Positions 16,741 to 24,795 of a stretch of 64,000 nucleotides of DNA are shown here, piece after piece. Location: the NCBI GenBank assembly GCA_036506155.1, contig DASXSF010000081.1, positions 34,124-98,123 on the forward strand, written 5' to 3'. Every line of letters starts with the position of its first letter. Position 1 is the stretch's first letter. The position numbers were made by a program, and so were the translations under genes. The notes below the pieces were generated by a model, which worked only from the letters and a program-made list of their open reading frames with translations, did no database searches and was not told the DNA's origin. The DNA comes from DASXRA01 sp036506155. Its GTDB lineage: Bacteria; Actinomycetota; Actinomycetes; Mycobacteriales; Jatrophihabitantaceae.

Positions 16741-18278
16741 TGCTTGCTGCGCAGGCCGCCGTACAGGCGCCGTCGATTTCTTACCACGCGCTGTGGCCGA
16801 TCTTCATCGTGCTCGGAGCTGCGTGCCTGGGCGTGCTGGTCGAGGCGTTCGTGCCGCGCGACGACCGCTTCGCGGTACAGGTGCCGCTCACGGTCGCCAG
16901 CCTGCTCGGGGCACTGATCGCGGTGTTCCTCCTGCACGGTACGTCGGAAACCACCGTCGGGGGAGCGCTCGCGGTGGACGGCGTCGGCCTGTTCATCCAG
17001 GGCTCGGTCCTGCTGGTGGCGATCACGTCCGTACTCCTGATCGCCGAGCGTGCCGTCGAGGGCAGCCCGATCGTGGCGCAGGCGGCCGTCGTCATCGGGT
17101 CGCCGCGTGACCGCGAACTGCAGCGCACGGATCGGGTCCAGACCGAGGTCTTCCCGTTCGCCCTGTTCGCCGTGGCGGGCATGCTGATCTTCCCGATCGC
17201 CAACAACCTGCTGCTGATGTTCGTCGCCCTGGAGGTGCTGTCGCTGCCGCTCTACATGATGGCGGGAATGGCTCGGCGGCGCCGGCTGCTGTCGCAAGAG
17301 GCGGCGCTCAAGTACTTCCTGCTCGGCGCGTTCGCGTCGGCGTTCTTCCTGTACGGGCTGGCCTTGCTGTACGGATACGCCAACTCCGTCGACCTGCCCG
17401 CCATCCTGACCGCGGCGCAGACGTCGACGCGCTCGGACGTGCTGCTCTACCTCGGCCTGGCCTTGCTCGTGGTGGGGCTGCTGTTCAAGGCAGGCGTCGC
17501 GCCCTTCCACAGTTGGACCCCCGACGTCTATCAGGGCTCGCCGACCGCCGTCACCGCGTTCATGGCGTCGTGTACGAAGATCGCCGCGTTCGGCGCGATC
17601 CTGCGCGTGCTGTATGTCGGCTTCTCGAACACGCACTGGGACTGGCGCCCGGTCATGTGGGCGGTCGCGATCACGTCTATGGCGGTCGGCGCGATCTTTG
17701 GCCTCACGCAGACGGACGTGAAGCGCATCCTCGCGTACTCGTCCATCGCGCATGCGGGCTTCATTCTCGTCGGCCTTATCGCGCTGACGAAGGACGGGGT
17801 GTCCAGCACGCTGTTCTACCTGATCACGTACGGCTTCACGACCGTCGCCGCGTTCGGGTTGGTCACGCTGGTCCGCGATCCCGACGGCGAGGCGACGCAC
17901 CTTTCGCAATGGTCCGGGCTGGCGCGCAAGAGCCCCGTCGTCGCAGTCGTCATGACCATCCTGCTGATGTCGATGGCCGGCATCCCGCTCACGGCAGGCT
18001 TCATCGGAAAGTTCACGGTGTTCCGAGCCGGATACCACGACTCCGCGCCGCTCGTCGTGATCGCGCTGATCGCCTCCGCCGTGGCAGCGTTCTACTACCT
18101 GCGAATCGTCGTGCTGATGTTCTTCGCCGAGCCACCGGAGAATGCGCCGACGATCGCGATCCCGTCGCCCGCCACGACGTTTGCGCTGACGCTCGGCACG
18201 CTCGTGACGATCGTGCTCGGCGTGTTCCCGCAACCGGTGCTCGAGCTGGCTTCGCACGCGGCGAGACTTCGCGGGTGA
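16740..18278 (+). CDS. nuoN: NADH-quinone oxidoreductase subunit N
   Basis: 512 aa antiporter-like pumping subunit with about 14 helices. FVALEVLSLPLYMMAGMAR, FKAGVAPFHSWTPDVYQGSPT and YSSIAHAGFILVG carry the conserved Glu, Lys and His of the family. ATG at 16740 overlaps the nuoM stop. Its own stop overlaps the GTG of the prenyl synthase, so the prenyl gene is translationally coupled to complex I. Confidence 0.98.
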   Translation: MLAAQAAVQAPSISYHALWPIFIVLGAACLGVLVEAFVPRDDRFAVQVPLTVASLLGALIAVFLLHGTSETTVGGALAVDGVGLFIQGSVLLVAITSVLLIAERAVEGSPIVAQAAVVIGSPRDRELQRTDRVQTEVFPFALFAVAGMLIFPIANNLLLMFVALEVLSLPLYMMAGMARRRRLLSQEAALKYFLLGAFASAFFLYGLALLYGYANSVDLPAILTAAQTSTRSDVLLYLGLALLVVGLLFKAGVAPFHSWTPDVYQGSPTAVTAFMASCTKIAAFGAILRVLYVGFSNTHWDWRPVMWAVAITSMAVGAIFGLTQTDVKRILAYSSIAHAGFILVGLIALTKDGVSSTLFYLITYGFTTVAAFGLVTLVRDPDGEATHLSQWSGLARKSPVVAVVMTILLMSMAGIPLTAGFIGKFTVFRAGYHDSAPLVVIALIASAVAAFYYLRIVVLMFFAEPPENAPTIAIPSPATTFALTLGTLVTIVLGVFPQPVLELASHAARLRG

Positions 18279-19264
18279 CGTCTTCGATCGGGGTCGACTT
18301 CGCCGACGCCCGCCTCGAGGCGTCGGTGCGATCCGGCCTCGACGCCGTCGAGGTCAGGCTGCGGGACGCGGTGCGGGCAGACGACGCGTTCATCGCTGAG
18401 GCGGCGCGCTACCTGGTCGACGCGGGCGGCAAGAGGTTCCGGCCGTTGATGACGGTACTGGCGGCGCACTTCGGAGACGCCTCTGAGCCAGACGTCATAT
18501 CCGCGGCGGTTGTCGTCGAACTGACCCACCTGGCCACGCTGTACCACGACGACGTCATGGACGAGGCACGGGTACGGCGCGGCGAGCCGTCGCCGAATGC
18601 CAGGTGGGACAACACGATCGCGATCCTCACCGGCGACTTCCTGTTCGCGCGCGCGTCCGACATCCTCGCCGACCTCGGCCCCGCCGCGGTGCGGTTGCAG
18701 GCCCGGACGTTCGAGCGGCTGGTCACCGGTCAGATCCGGGAGACGGTAGGTCCCGGCCCGGACGACGACCCGATCGAGCACTACCTGGGCGTGCTCGCCG
18801 AGAAGACGGGTTCGCTGATCGCGACTTCGGCGGAGTTCGGGGCGCGCTTCGCCGGCGTCGAACCGTCCACTGTGGACACGCTGCGCCGTTTCGGGGAACG
18901 GATCGGAGTGGCCTTCCAGATCTCCGATGACATCCTCGACATCGCGTCTGACTCCGCGGAATCCGGCAAGACGCCGGGCACCGACCTGCGCGAAGGCGTC
19001 CCGACACTTCCCGTGCTGTACGCGCTGCGTTCGTCGACGTCGTCGTCGCGGCTGCGAACGCTCGTGTCACACCCACTCCTGGACGACGCCGAGCACGCCG
19101 AGGCGCTGTCCCTGCTGCGCTCATCGACCGCCCTCGACGAAGCGCGGGCCATGCTCACGCGCTACGCCGAGTCGGCACGCGCAATGCTTGCCGACCTGCC
19201 GGACAGCCCAGCCCGCAGCGGATTCGAGGCGCTCACCGAGCGGGTGATCGACCGCACCGGCTGA
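18275..19264 (+). CDS. Polyprenyl diphosphate synthase (trans, menaquinone side chain type)
   Basis: 329 aa class I isoprenyl synthase of the IspB/GrcC/HepT kind, which condenses isopentenyl diphosphate onto an allylic primer to make the long tail of menaquinone. GGKRFRP (residues 51-57) binds diphosphate; the first aspartate motif is D92DVMD96, and the second (ISDDILDIASD) is near residue 215. GTG start overlaps the nuoN stop by four bases. The chain length made cannot be read from sequence. Together with the reductase at the left edge it brackets the nuo genes with quinone-tail enzymes. Confidence 0.92.
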   Translation: MTSSIGVDFADARLEASVRSGLDAVEVRLRDAVRADDAFIAEAARYLVDAGGKRFRPLMTVLAAHFGDASEPDVISAAVVVELTHLATLYHDDVMDEARVRRGEPSPNARWDNTIAILTGDFLFARASDILADLGPAAVRLQARTFERLVTGQIRETVGPGPDDDPIEHYLGVLAEKTGSLIATSAEFGARFAGVEPSTVDTLRRFGERIGVAFQISDDILDIASDSAESGKTPGTDLREGVPTLPVLYALRSSTSSSRLRTLVSHPLLDDAEHAEALSLLRSSTALDEARAMLTRYAESARAMLADLPDSPARSGFEALTERVIDRTG

Positions 19265-19276
19265 TGCCGGAGTAGG

Positions 19277-19975
19277 GTGGCTGGCTCCTCGTTGCGGTAT
19301 CGATCAGCCGCGACCAGCATGGAGGCGAGCGAAGGAGGCGACGCTACGGCCCGATTCGCGGATCGTGCCGCGGCCGGCCGCGAGCTCGGTGCGCTGCTCG
19401 CCGAGCGGGACGCCGGCCGAGACGCAGTCGTGCTCGGGCTGCCCCGCGGCGGGTTGCCCGTCGCGGCGGAGGTGGCGGCCGCGATCAAGGCGCCGCTGGA
19501 CATGTTCTCGGTCCGCAAGCTCGGCGTCCCCGGCTATCCCGAGCTGGCGATGGGCGCCGTCGCGACCGGTGGTGTGCGCGTCTTCAACGACGACGTGCTG
19601 GCCGGCGCACCCGAGATCGGCCAGGACGAGATCGACGCGATCACGCAGCAGGAGCTCGAGGAGCTGCGCCGTCGCGAAACGGCATACCGGGGCGACCGGC
19701 CGCCGCCGGATCTCTCGGGCCGCACCGCCATCCTCGTCGATGACGGCTTGGCCACGGGCGCGACGATGCGCGCCGCGGTGGCCGCCGCCCGCAAGACGGC
19801 CAGCAAGGTCATCGTCGCCGCGCCGGTTGCGTCCTGGCAGGCCGTCGCCCAGTTGGAGTTGGAGGCGGACGACGTCGTGGTCGTGTACGTTCCCAAACGC
19901 CTCGGCGCCGTCGGCATGTACTACGACGACTTCCGTCAGGTCAGCGACGTAGAAGCCTGCGCGCTGCTGCGATGA
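19277..19975 (+). CDS. Phosphoribosyltransferase-domain protein
   Basis: About 232 aa if the GTG at 19277 (GGAG 4 bases upstream) is used; the ATG at 19319 gives a shorter protein, and homologues usually begin near FADRAAAGREL. The PRPP loop TAILVDDGLATGATMRAAV lies near residues 155-172, and KLGVPGYPELAMGAV is a family block. Such stand-alone domains are annotated as putative phosphoribosyltransferases of unknown substrate. Follows the prenyl synthase after 12 bases. Its stop overlaps the ATG of a 13-codon mini-ORF. Confidence 0.8.
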   Translation: MAGSSLRYRSAATSMEASEGGDATARFADRAAAGRELGALLAERDAGRDAVVLGLPRGGLPVAAEVAAAIKAPLDMFSVRKLGVPGYPELAMGAVATGGVRVFNDDVLAGAPEIGQDEIDAITQQELEELRRRETAYRGDRPPPDLSGRTAILVDDGLATGATMRAAVAAARKTASKVIVAAPVASWQAVAQLELEADDVVVVYVPKRLGAVGMYYDDFRQVSDVEACALLR

Positions 19976-19992
19976 GTGCTCGTGCGAGAGAT
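19969..19992 (+). repeat. Degenerate copy D of the dispersed repeat, with mini-ORF
   Basis: GCGATGAGTGCTCGTGCGAG resembles the 24-base repeat. Two of its changes are at third codon positions, so the first six codons still read MSARA followed by Arg. The ORF (19972-20013) is 13 codons, overlapping the preceding stop by ATGA. Confidence 0.35.
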
Positions 19993-20008
19993 AGACGGCG
20001 GAGCACTC
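19974..20008. terminator. Stem-loop between convergent genes
   Basis: GAGTGCTC (19974-19981) and GAGCACTC (20001-20008) form a perfect 8-bp stem with a 19-base loop, placed between two convergent genes. No T-run is seen, so efficiency as a terminator is uncertain. Confidence 0.4.
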
Positions 20009-20009
20009 G

Positions 20010-21197
20010 CTAACCGGCCCGCAGCGTCAGCTGGCTGATCCGCGTGATCCGGGTCGTCAGCACCCGGGAATGACCGCCGTGGTCGACGACGACGAGATGC
20101 CCTTGTGCATCAGCGACGATCAGCCAACGGCCGTCCGGCGTCCAGGCCATCGAGGCGCCCGCGTAGGCGTCGTCACGATCGATCTCGACGCCGGTGTGGT
20201 GCTCGATGCCCGTGGCGAGGTCGAGCATCGAGAGCGTCAGCGGCTCCGAGCCGTGTAGCACCGCCGCCGTGCTGCCGTCCGGAGCGATATTGCCGGCCGG
20301 AGCGTCGGAGTCCGAGCCCGGGCCGAGCACGCGATGCACGTCCGTGCTGCGGTCGACGACATCCATCGTGCAGTGGTGCCGCTCGTCGCACTCCTCGGTC
20401 AGCCACCGCGTCGGGCCGATTGCCAGTAGCGCGCCGGTCGTGACGCGGTGCAGGGAACCGGGTCGCGCGTCGTAGATGCCGCCGGTCAGGTAGCTCAGCA
20501 GGTAGCCGGCACCGTCAGAGGTCGGCACGCCGCTGACGGGGATGCTGATCAGTTCGCTACGCCGGCCGTCGAAACCGACCAGGTCCATTCGCTGAGGGTC
20601 GTTCGCGCCGCTGGGCGGTGAAACCCACAGCTGCCCCGGCTCGGGCCCCGGCAGGATCGGGCCGAAACCCGCCAGCACGCCGTATAGCTCGCGGGCCGGC
20701 CGGCCGTCACGGATGACGACGCCGCCGCCCTGCCAGGCCTTGACGATTACCTGTCGCGGGCCGGCAAGGAACGCCATCGGGCCGTTACTGAGCACGGCGG
20801 GCATCTCGGTGCGAACGACGCGGCCGGTAGCCAGTTGGATGCGTAGTACCGCGTCGGGATCACGTGCGTACAGCTCCCAGCTGCGTGGCACGGAAAGCAA
20901 CGGCCGCCCGAGGTTCGTCACCGTGATCGCCCGCGGGCTCGGCGCCGGCCGGGTGACGAACGGCGTCGTCGCCGGATGGGCAGCCGGCACACTCGTCGGC
21001 GTCGAGGCGGTCGTTGCCCGCGCCGCGGCCCTGTGTGACGGTCGGCGCTCGACCGCGACGACGAGCACCACGACGGCGAGCGCGGCAAACCCGAGCGCGT
21101 ACCAGCGCCAGACGCCGCCGCTCCGGCCCGCGTCCGGTCGCTCGGGCGGGTCGCCGTCCAGCCATTCGATCTCGCCGAGCTCTGGCTCCTCCGTCAC
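20010..21197 (-). CDS. Membrane-anchored protein with predicted beta-propeller-like exterior
   Basis: 395 aa from the GTG at 21197 (reads VTEEPELGEIEWLDG). One transmembrane helix near residues 35-55 (WYALGFAALAVVVLVVAV) follows an acidic cytoplasmic N-terminus. A Thr/Pro/Ala linker leads to an extracellular domain with repeated short beta-blade-like units such as SMLDLATG and SMAWTPDGRWLIVADAQGHLV, suggesting a WD40/TolB-like fold. I do not recognise a specific family or function. The open frame extends upstream, but that part is Arg-rich shadow sequence. Confidence 0.65.
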   Translation of the reverse strand: MTEEPELGEIEWLDGDPPERPDAGRSGGVWRWYALGFAALAVVVLVVAVERRPSHRAAARATTASTPTSVPAAHPATTPFVTRPAPSPRAITVTNLGRPLLSVPRSWELYARDPDAVLRIQLATGRVVRTEMPAVLSNGPMAFLAGPRQVIVKAWQGGGVVIRDGRPARELYGVLAGFGPILPGPEPGQLWVSPPSGANDPQRMDLVGFDGRRSELISIPVSGVPTSDGAGYLLSYLTGGIYDARPGSLHRVTTGALLAIGPTRWLTEECDERHHCTMDVVDRSTDVHRVLGPGSDSDAPAGNIAPDGSTAAVLHGSEPLTLSMLDLATGIEHHTGVEIDRDDAYAGASMAWTPDGRWLIVADAQGHLVVVDHGGHSRVLTTRITRISQLTLRAG

Positions 21198-21295
21198 GAG
21201 GTGGATTGTCCCCGCCAATTCCTGCCGCGGCGATACGGACCGGCGCCCGCTCCGCCGCTGTGCGCCCGCAAGCGCACGACCGCGCGCCGCGCGAG

Positions 21296-22021
21296 CTAGC
21301 GCCAGGGAGAGAGCTCCGGCGTGGTGCTGAGCTGCCCGTCGGCGAGCGATGGGCGGCCGGTGAGCCACGCAAGCAGCGCCCAGTCCGGCCCGCGAACGGT
21401 GACCCCATCGGCGCCGCCCGCCGTCCACGCGCTGCCCCCGAGATCGGTTGTGGTGGAGCCCTCGTGCGCGACCTCCATCCGAAGCGGCCGGCCCGTCCGG
21501 TTGCCGACCTCGGCGGCGAGCCGGGGGAGCAGGTAGCCGACAAACGTGGCCGGCCAGTCGGCTGCGCCGTACGCTCCGCGCAGATCGGCGCGGTGGATCT
21601 CGACCTCGCGCCAGCGGGCACGGAGCCAACTGTGCGCCGGGCGGCCGTTCTCGGTCGGCAGGTCCCAGGCGGACGCGTCCGCTACGGCGCCGATCACGCG
21701 ATCCAGCCGATCGGCCGAGTCGCGGACGTCGGCTATCAGCTCGACCGCGCCGCGCCCCGCCCCGGCCTCGATGTCGGCGTCACGGCCGGCGTCGCCTTGC
21801 GGGTAGCGCAGCACGACCTCGCCACGCAGCGCGCCGGCCAGCGTGGCGGCAATGCCGTCGGCGTTACGCGCGATATGGGTGAGCACGTGACCGCGTGTCC
21901 ATCCCTGGAGCGTCGACGACGCTCGCACGTCGGTGTCGGTCCAACGTTCGGCGTCCAGGCCGATGAGCAACGCAGATGTGGACGCACGCACTTCGGCGAG
22001 TCGCAAGACGCGATCTGACAT
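21296..22021 (-). CDS. Maleylpyruvate isomerase family, mycothiol-dependent type
   Basis: 241 aa from the ATG at 22021 (MSDRVLRLAEV). The N-terminal DinB-like four-helix domain shows GWTRGHVLTHIARNADGIA, the metal-binding His region typical of MDMPI proteins, and a second metal His in REVEIHRADL. The C-terminal small domain includes GSAWTAGGADGVTVRGPDW. Members use mycothiol, the actinobacterial thiol, for isomerase or transferase reactions; the substrate here is unknown. Confidence 0.85.
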   Translation of the reverse strand: MSDRVLRLAEVRASTSALLIGLDAERWTDTDVRASSTLQGWTRGHVLTHIARNADGIAATLAGALRGEVVLRYPQGDAGRDADIEAGAGRGAVELIADVRDSADRLDRVIGAVADASAWDLPTENGRPAHSWLRARWREVEIHRADLRGAYGAADWPATFVGYLLPRLAAEVGNRTGRPLRMEVAHEGSTTTDLGGSAWTAGGADGVTVRGPDWALLAWLTGRPSLADGQLSTTPELSPWR

Positions 22022-22180
22022 GCGCCCATCTTGCCGGGCCGGCAGCACGCGCATCAGCGGAGTGTCCGCGGGCACGCAATCGTTCGCTAACCCGCAACGG
22101 GGCGCCCGGCATCGTGCTCGTCGATTGTCAGTAGGCCGACCAGCAGCCCCGCGCGGGAATCGGCGCCCCGCGACATCGCG

Positions 22181-22582
22181 TTGTCCACAAATGTGATTGA
22201 GCTCCCCGAAGGCTACGTAGACCTGTTGACCCGCCCGCTGATCGGCCACCTAGCGACCGTGCGACCCGATGGCAATCCCGCCGTGACGCCGATGTGGTTC
22301 TCCTGGGACGGCGAGCTGCTGAGGTTCACCCACACCACGCGCCGAGCGAAGCTGCGCAACATCGAGCACAACCCGCACGTGGCGCTGTCAGTCGCCGATC
22401 CGGACCAGCCATATCGCTACCTCCAGGCCCGGGGCACAGTGGAGGGCGTCGAGCCCGATCCCACTGGCGCGTTCTACGTCGAGCTGGCGACTCGGTACGG
22501 CCGCGAGCAGCCGTCTCCACCAGCGGATTCACCCGATCGCGTGGTCATCGTCGTGCGCCCGTTCGCCTATTCGAAGCAGTAA
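22181..22582 (+). CDS. PPOX-class F420/FMN-dependent split-barrel protein
   Basis: 133 aa. GHLATVRPDGNPAVTPMWFSWDGELLRF and KLRNIEHNPHVALSVAD match the pyridoxamine-phosphate-oxidase-like F420-binding proteins of actinobacteria, small flavin/deazaflavin reductases of mostly unknown substrate. The TTG at 22181 is the longest sensible start; a GTG at 22193 is possible. No clear ribosome site is seen. Divergent from the MDMPI gene. Confidence 0.8.
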   Translation: MSTNVIELPEGYVDLLTRPLIGHLATVRPDGNPAVTPMWFSWDGELLRFTHTTRRAKLRNIEHNPHVALSVADPDQPYRYLQARGTVEGVEPDPTGAFYVELATRYGREQPSPPADSPDRVVIVVRPFAYSKQ

Positions 22583-22705
22583 CTGGCGAAGCGCGCAATC
22601 GCCGCACATCTGGCCATACGCAGTCACGACCGGCCAAGGCGGTGCGGCGGAATGCGCTCGCACGACGTAACCTCGAACTATGACACCGGAAGTGAGGGGC
22701 GCGTC

Positions 22706-22903
22706 ATGACGCAGTGGGGGCTCGACACGCTCTTCAATCCGGCCAAGCGGCACATGGACGAGGAGAAGCGGCGGCTGCAGTCGACCCGTGAAGAGATCGG
22801 CGACTCGTCCGGAGGAAAGCGCATCGACCTCGAGTCGGGCAAGGTTGTGATCAAGCGGCCATCGGCCAAGGCCGAGGATTCGGACGACACCGAAGAGGCC
22901 TGA
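22706..22903 (+). CDS. Small conserved protein, DUF6191-like
   Basis: 65 aa from the ATG at 22706. The pattern LFNPAKRHMDEEKRRLQ at the N-terminus and IDLESGKVVIKRP in the middle resembles the DUF6191 family of short actinobacterial proteins of unknown function. It is hydrophilic, with an acidic C-terminus. A strong hairpin follows 8 bases after the stop. Confidence 0.65.
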   Translation: MTQWGLDTLFNPAKRHMDEEKRRLQSTREEIGDSSGGKRIDLESGKVVIKRPSAKAEDSDDTEEA

Positions 22904-22911
22904 GCCTGACA

Positions 22912-22938
22912 GATCCCCGGCGGCGTGCGCCGGGGATC
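22912..22938. terminator. Stem-loop terminator candidate
   Basis: GATCCCCGGCG (22912-22922), loop gcgtg, then CGCCGGGGATC (22928-22938): a perfect 11-bp stem directly after the DUF6191-like gene. There is no T-tract, as is common in actinobacteria. The rest of the gap to 23142 holds no gene I can support. Confidence 0.65.
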
Positions 22939-23119
22939 CGCCGGACCGGCGTTGCGGTGCGCAGGGTCGGGGGTTCCTCCGCGCCGCTGGCTGACATGGA
23001 CCGCCGCAGCGTGCGTGCCGGAGCGCGCGCTCTGAGTTTGGTTCTGAATTCCATGCGTAACCGGGCCGGTTCCCTGAGGACAATACAGTCGATCTTGCGC
23101 ACGTCAAGCCCTTACCACA

Positions 23120-23161
23120 TCTCAGTCTGCGAGTCGCGTGTCTCAGTCCGCGAATCGCGCG
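23120..23161. repeat. 21-base tandem duplication over the end of the acyl-CoA dehydrogenase gene
   Basis: Units 23120-23140 and 23141-23161 match at 18 of 21 bases. The second unit encodes the end of the gene (RFAD-stop); the first, just downstream, would re-encode RLAD-stop. It is a local 3'-end slippage duplication. Confidence 0.6.
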
Positions 23162-24720
23162 AGCACGGCGTCGGTCTCCGGCCCGGGCGATTCGCCGTAC
23201 CCGCTGGTCGCCGGCTCGGTCAGCCGCTGCGCCAGGAAGCGCTCGGCCACCGGGCCGGGAGCGTGTTGCACGAGAAGCGAGGCCGCGAGGCAGCGGGCGA
23301 GTTGGCTGGCGAGCGCCCGGGCGCCAGGCTCGTTCGCGCCGTCGAGCGTCGCCCGCAGCGACGCGATCGCGGCGTCGAGCCGCGGGTCGGCGCCGGCGTC
23401 CAGCTCCGCGAGTACGGCGGCCAGGCTTTCCGGGTCGCGGTGCACAGCGCGCAGGACGTCCAGCGCGATGACGTTGCCCGAGCCCTCCCAGATGCCGTTC
23501 AGCGGCGACTCCCGGAACAGCCGGGGCATCCCGCTCTCCTCGACGTAACCGTTGCCGCCAAGACATTCCAGCGCCTCGCCGACGAAGGCCGGAGTGCGCT
23601 TGCACACCCAGAACTTCGCCGCCGCCACGGCGAGCCGCACGAACCGCGCCTCGCCGGCGTCGACGCCACGGGCGATGCGCGTCCACAGCGCCGTCGACGC
23701 AGCCTGGTCGACGGCTAGGTCGGCCAGCACCTCACGCATCAGCGGTTGCGCGATCAGCGGGCGCCCGAACGCCGACCGGTGTCGCGCATGATGGGAAGCG
23801 TGGCGCAACGCTGCGCGCTGACCGGCTGCGCTGCCGATCACGCAGTCGAGCCGGGTCATCGTGACCATATCGATGATCGTGCGGACGCCGGCCCCCTCGG
23901 CCCCGACCAGCCAGCCGATCGTGCCGTCGAACTCGACCTCGGATGAGGCGTTCGAGCGGTTGCCCAGCTTGTCCTTGAGCCGCTGGATCAGGAACGGGTT
24001 GCGCGCGCCATCGGGCAGCACGCGTGGCACGAGGAAGCAGGACAGCCCGTGCTGGTCGTCCCGTGCCTGCGCCAGCACGAGGAACAAGTCGCACATGGGT
24101 GCCGAGCAGAACCACTTGTGCCCGGTGATCAAGTAGTGGTCTCCCGCACGAACGGCGCGCGTCGTGTTGGCGCGGACGTCCGATCCACCCTGCTTCTCGG
24201 TCATGGCCATGCCGGCGAGCAGCCCCGTCTTGGACAGCGGCGCGCGCAAGCCGAAGTCGTACGACGTAGCTGCAAGCAGCGGCTCGTAGCGCGCTGCAAG
24301 TTCCGGCGCGTGGTGCAGCGCCGGTACGACCGCGTAAGTCATCGACACCGGGCAGCCGTGTCCGGCCTCGACCTGGGCCCACACGTAGAACTTCGCGGCG
24401 CGCGCCAGGTGGTTGCCGTCGCGCCACGGCGTGCCGTGCATCCCGTTCTCGACGGCCACCGTCATGAGCGAATGCCAGGCGGGGTGGAACTCGACCTCGT
24501 CGACGCGGTGCCCGTACCGATCGTGGGTCCGCAGCACCGGCGGGAACGCGTTTGCGAGGCGTCCCCACTCGCCGGCCTGCTCGCTGCCGGCAAGCTCGCC
24601 GAGCGCGACCAGCGCCTTGACGTCCGTGTCGCTGAGGTCGGGCAGGCGCAGCGACGGATCGGTGGTGAACGCGTTGCCGGTGAGCGGCGGGGGGACGTTG
24701 AAAACGTCGTGGGTGGGCAC
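23143..24720 (-). CDS. AidB-like acyl-CoA dehydrogenase
   Basis: 525 aa, longer than the usual ~380-aa acyl-CoA dehydrogenase because of the N-terminal extension typical of the AidB branch. AMTEKQGGSDVRANTTRA (FAD/substrate loop, near residue 180), LGNRSNASSEVEFDGTIGWLVG and CLGGNGYVEESGMPRLFRESPLNGIWEGSGNVI are AidB hallmarks. E. coli AidB is induced by alkylation stress and binds DNA; the actual substrate of this group is unknown. Starts ATG at 24720, in the same direction as the upstream reductase. Confidence 0.88.
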   Translation of the reverse strand: MPTHDVFNVPPPLTGNAFTTDPSLRLPDLSDTDVKALVALGELAGSEQAGEWGRLANAFPPVLRTHDRYGHRVDEVEFHPAWHSLMTVAVENGMHGTPWRDGNHLARAAKFYVWAQVEAGHGCPVSMTYAVVPALHHAPELAARYEPLLAATSYDFGLRAPLSKTGLLAGMAMTEKQGGSDVRANTTRAVRAGDHYLITGHKWFCSAPMCDLFLVLAQARDDQHGLSCFLVPRVLPDGARNPFLIQRLKDKLGNRSNASSEVEFDGTIGWLVGAEGAGVRTIIDMVTMTRLDCVIGSAAGQRAALRHASHHARHRSAFGRPLIAQPLMREVLADLAVDQAASTALWTRIARGVDAGEARFVRLAVAAAKFWVCKRTPAFVGEALECLGGNGYVEESGMPRLFRESPLNGIWEGSGNVIALDVLRAVHRDPESLAAVLAELDAGADPRLDAAIASLRATLDGANEPGARALASQLARCLAASLLVQHAPGPVAERFLAQRLTEPATSGYGESPGPETDAVLARFAD

Positions 24721-24750
24721 GTGCCTCAGTGTCCCAGCCTCAAGACCCGA

Positions 24751-24795
24751 TGATCTTGGACTTGCGATCGAACAGCCACCACAAGTCCAAGATCA
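24751..24795. repeat. Perfect 14-bp inverted repeat at the end of the reductase gene
   Basis: TGATCTTGGACTTG (24751-24764) and CAAGTCCAAGATCA (24782-24795) flank a 17-base loop. The right arm contains the reductase stop codon. It is a likely transcript-end hairpin and may belong to a dispersed intergenic repeat family; only one copy is in this window. Confidence 0.6.

Noticed and set aside
16626..18257. 543-codon minus-strand frame opposite nuoN
   Set aside because: Charged low-complexity shadow of a membrane protein gene; no family features.
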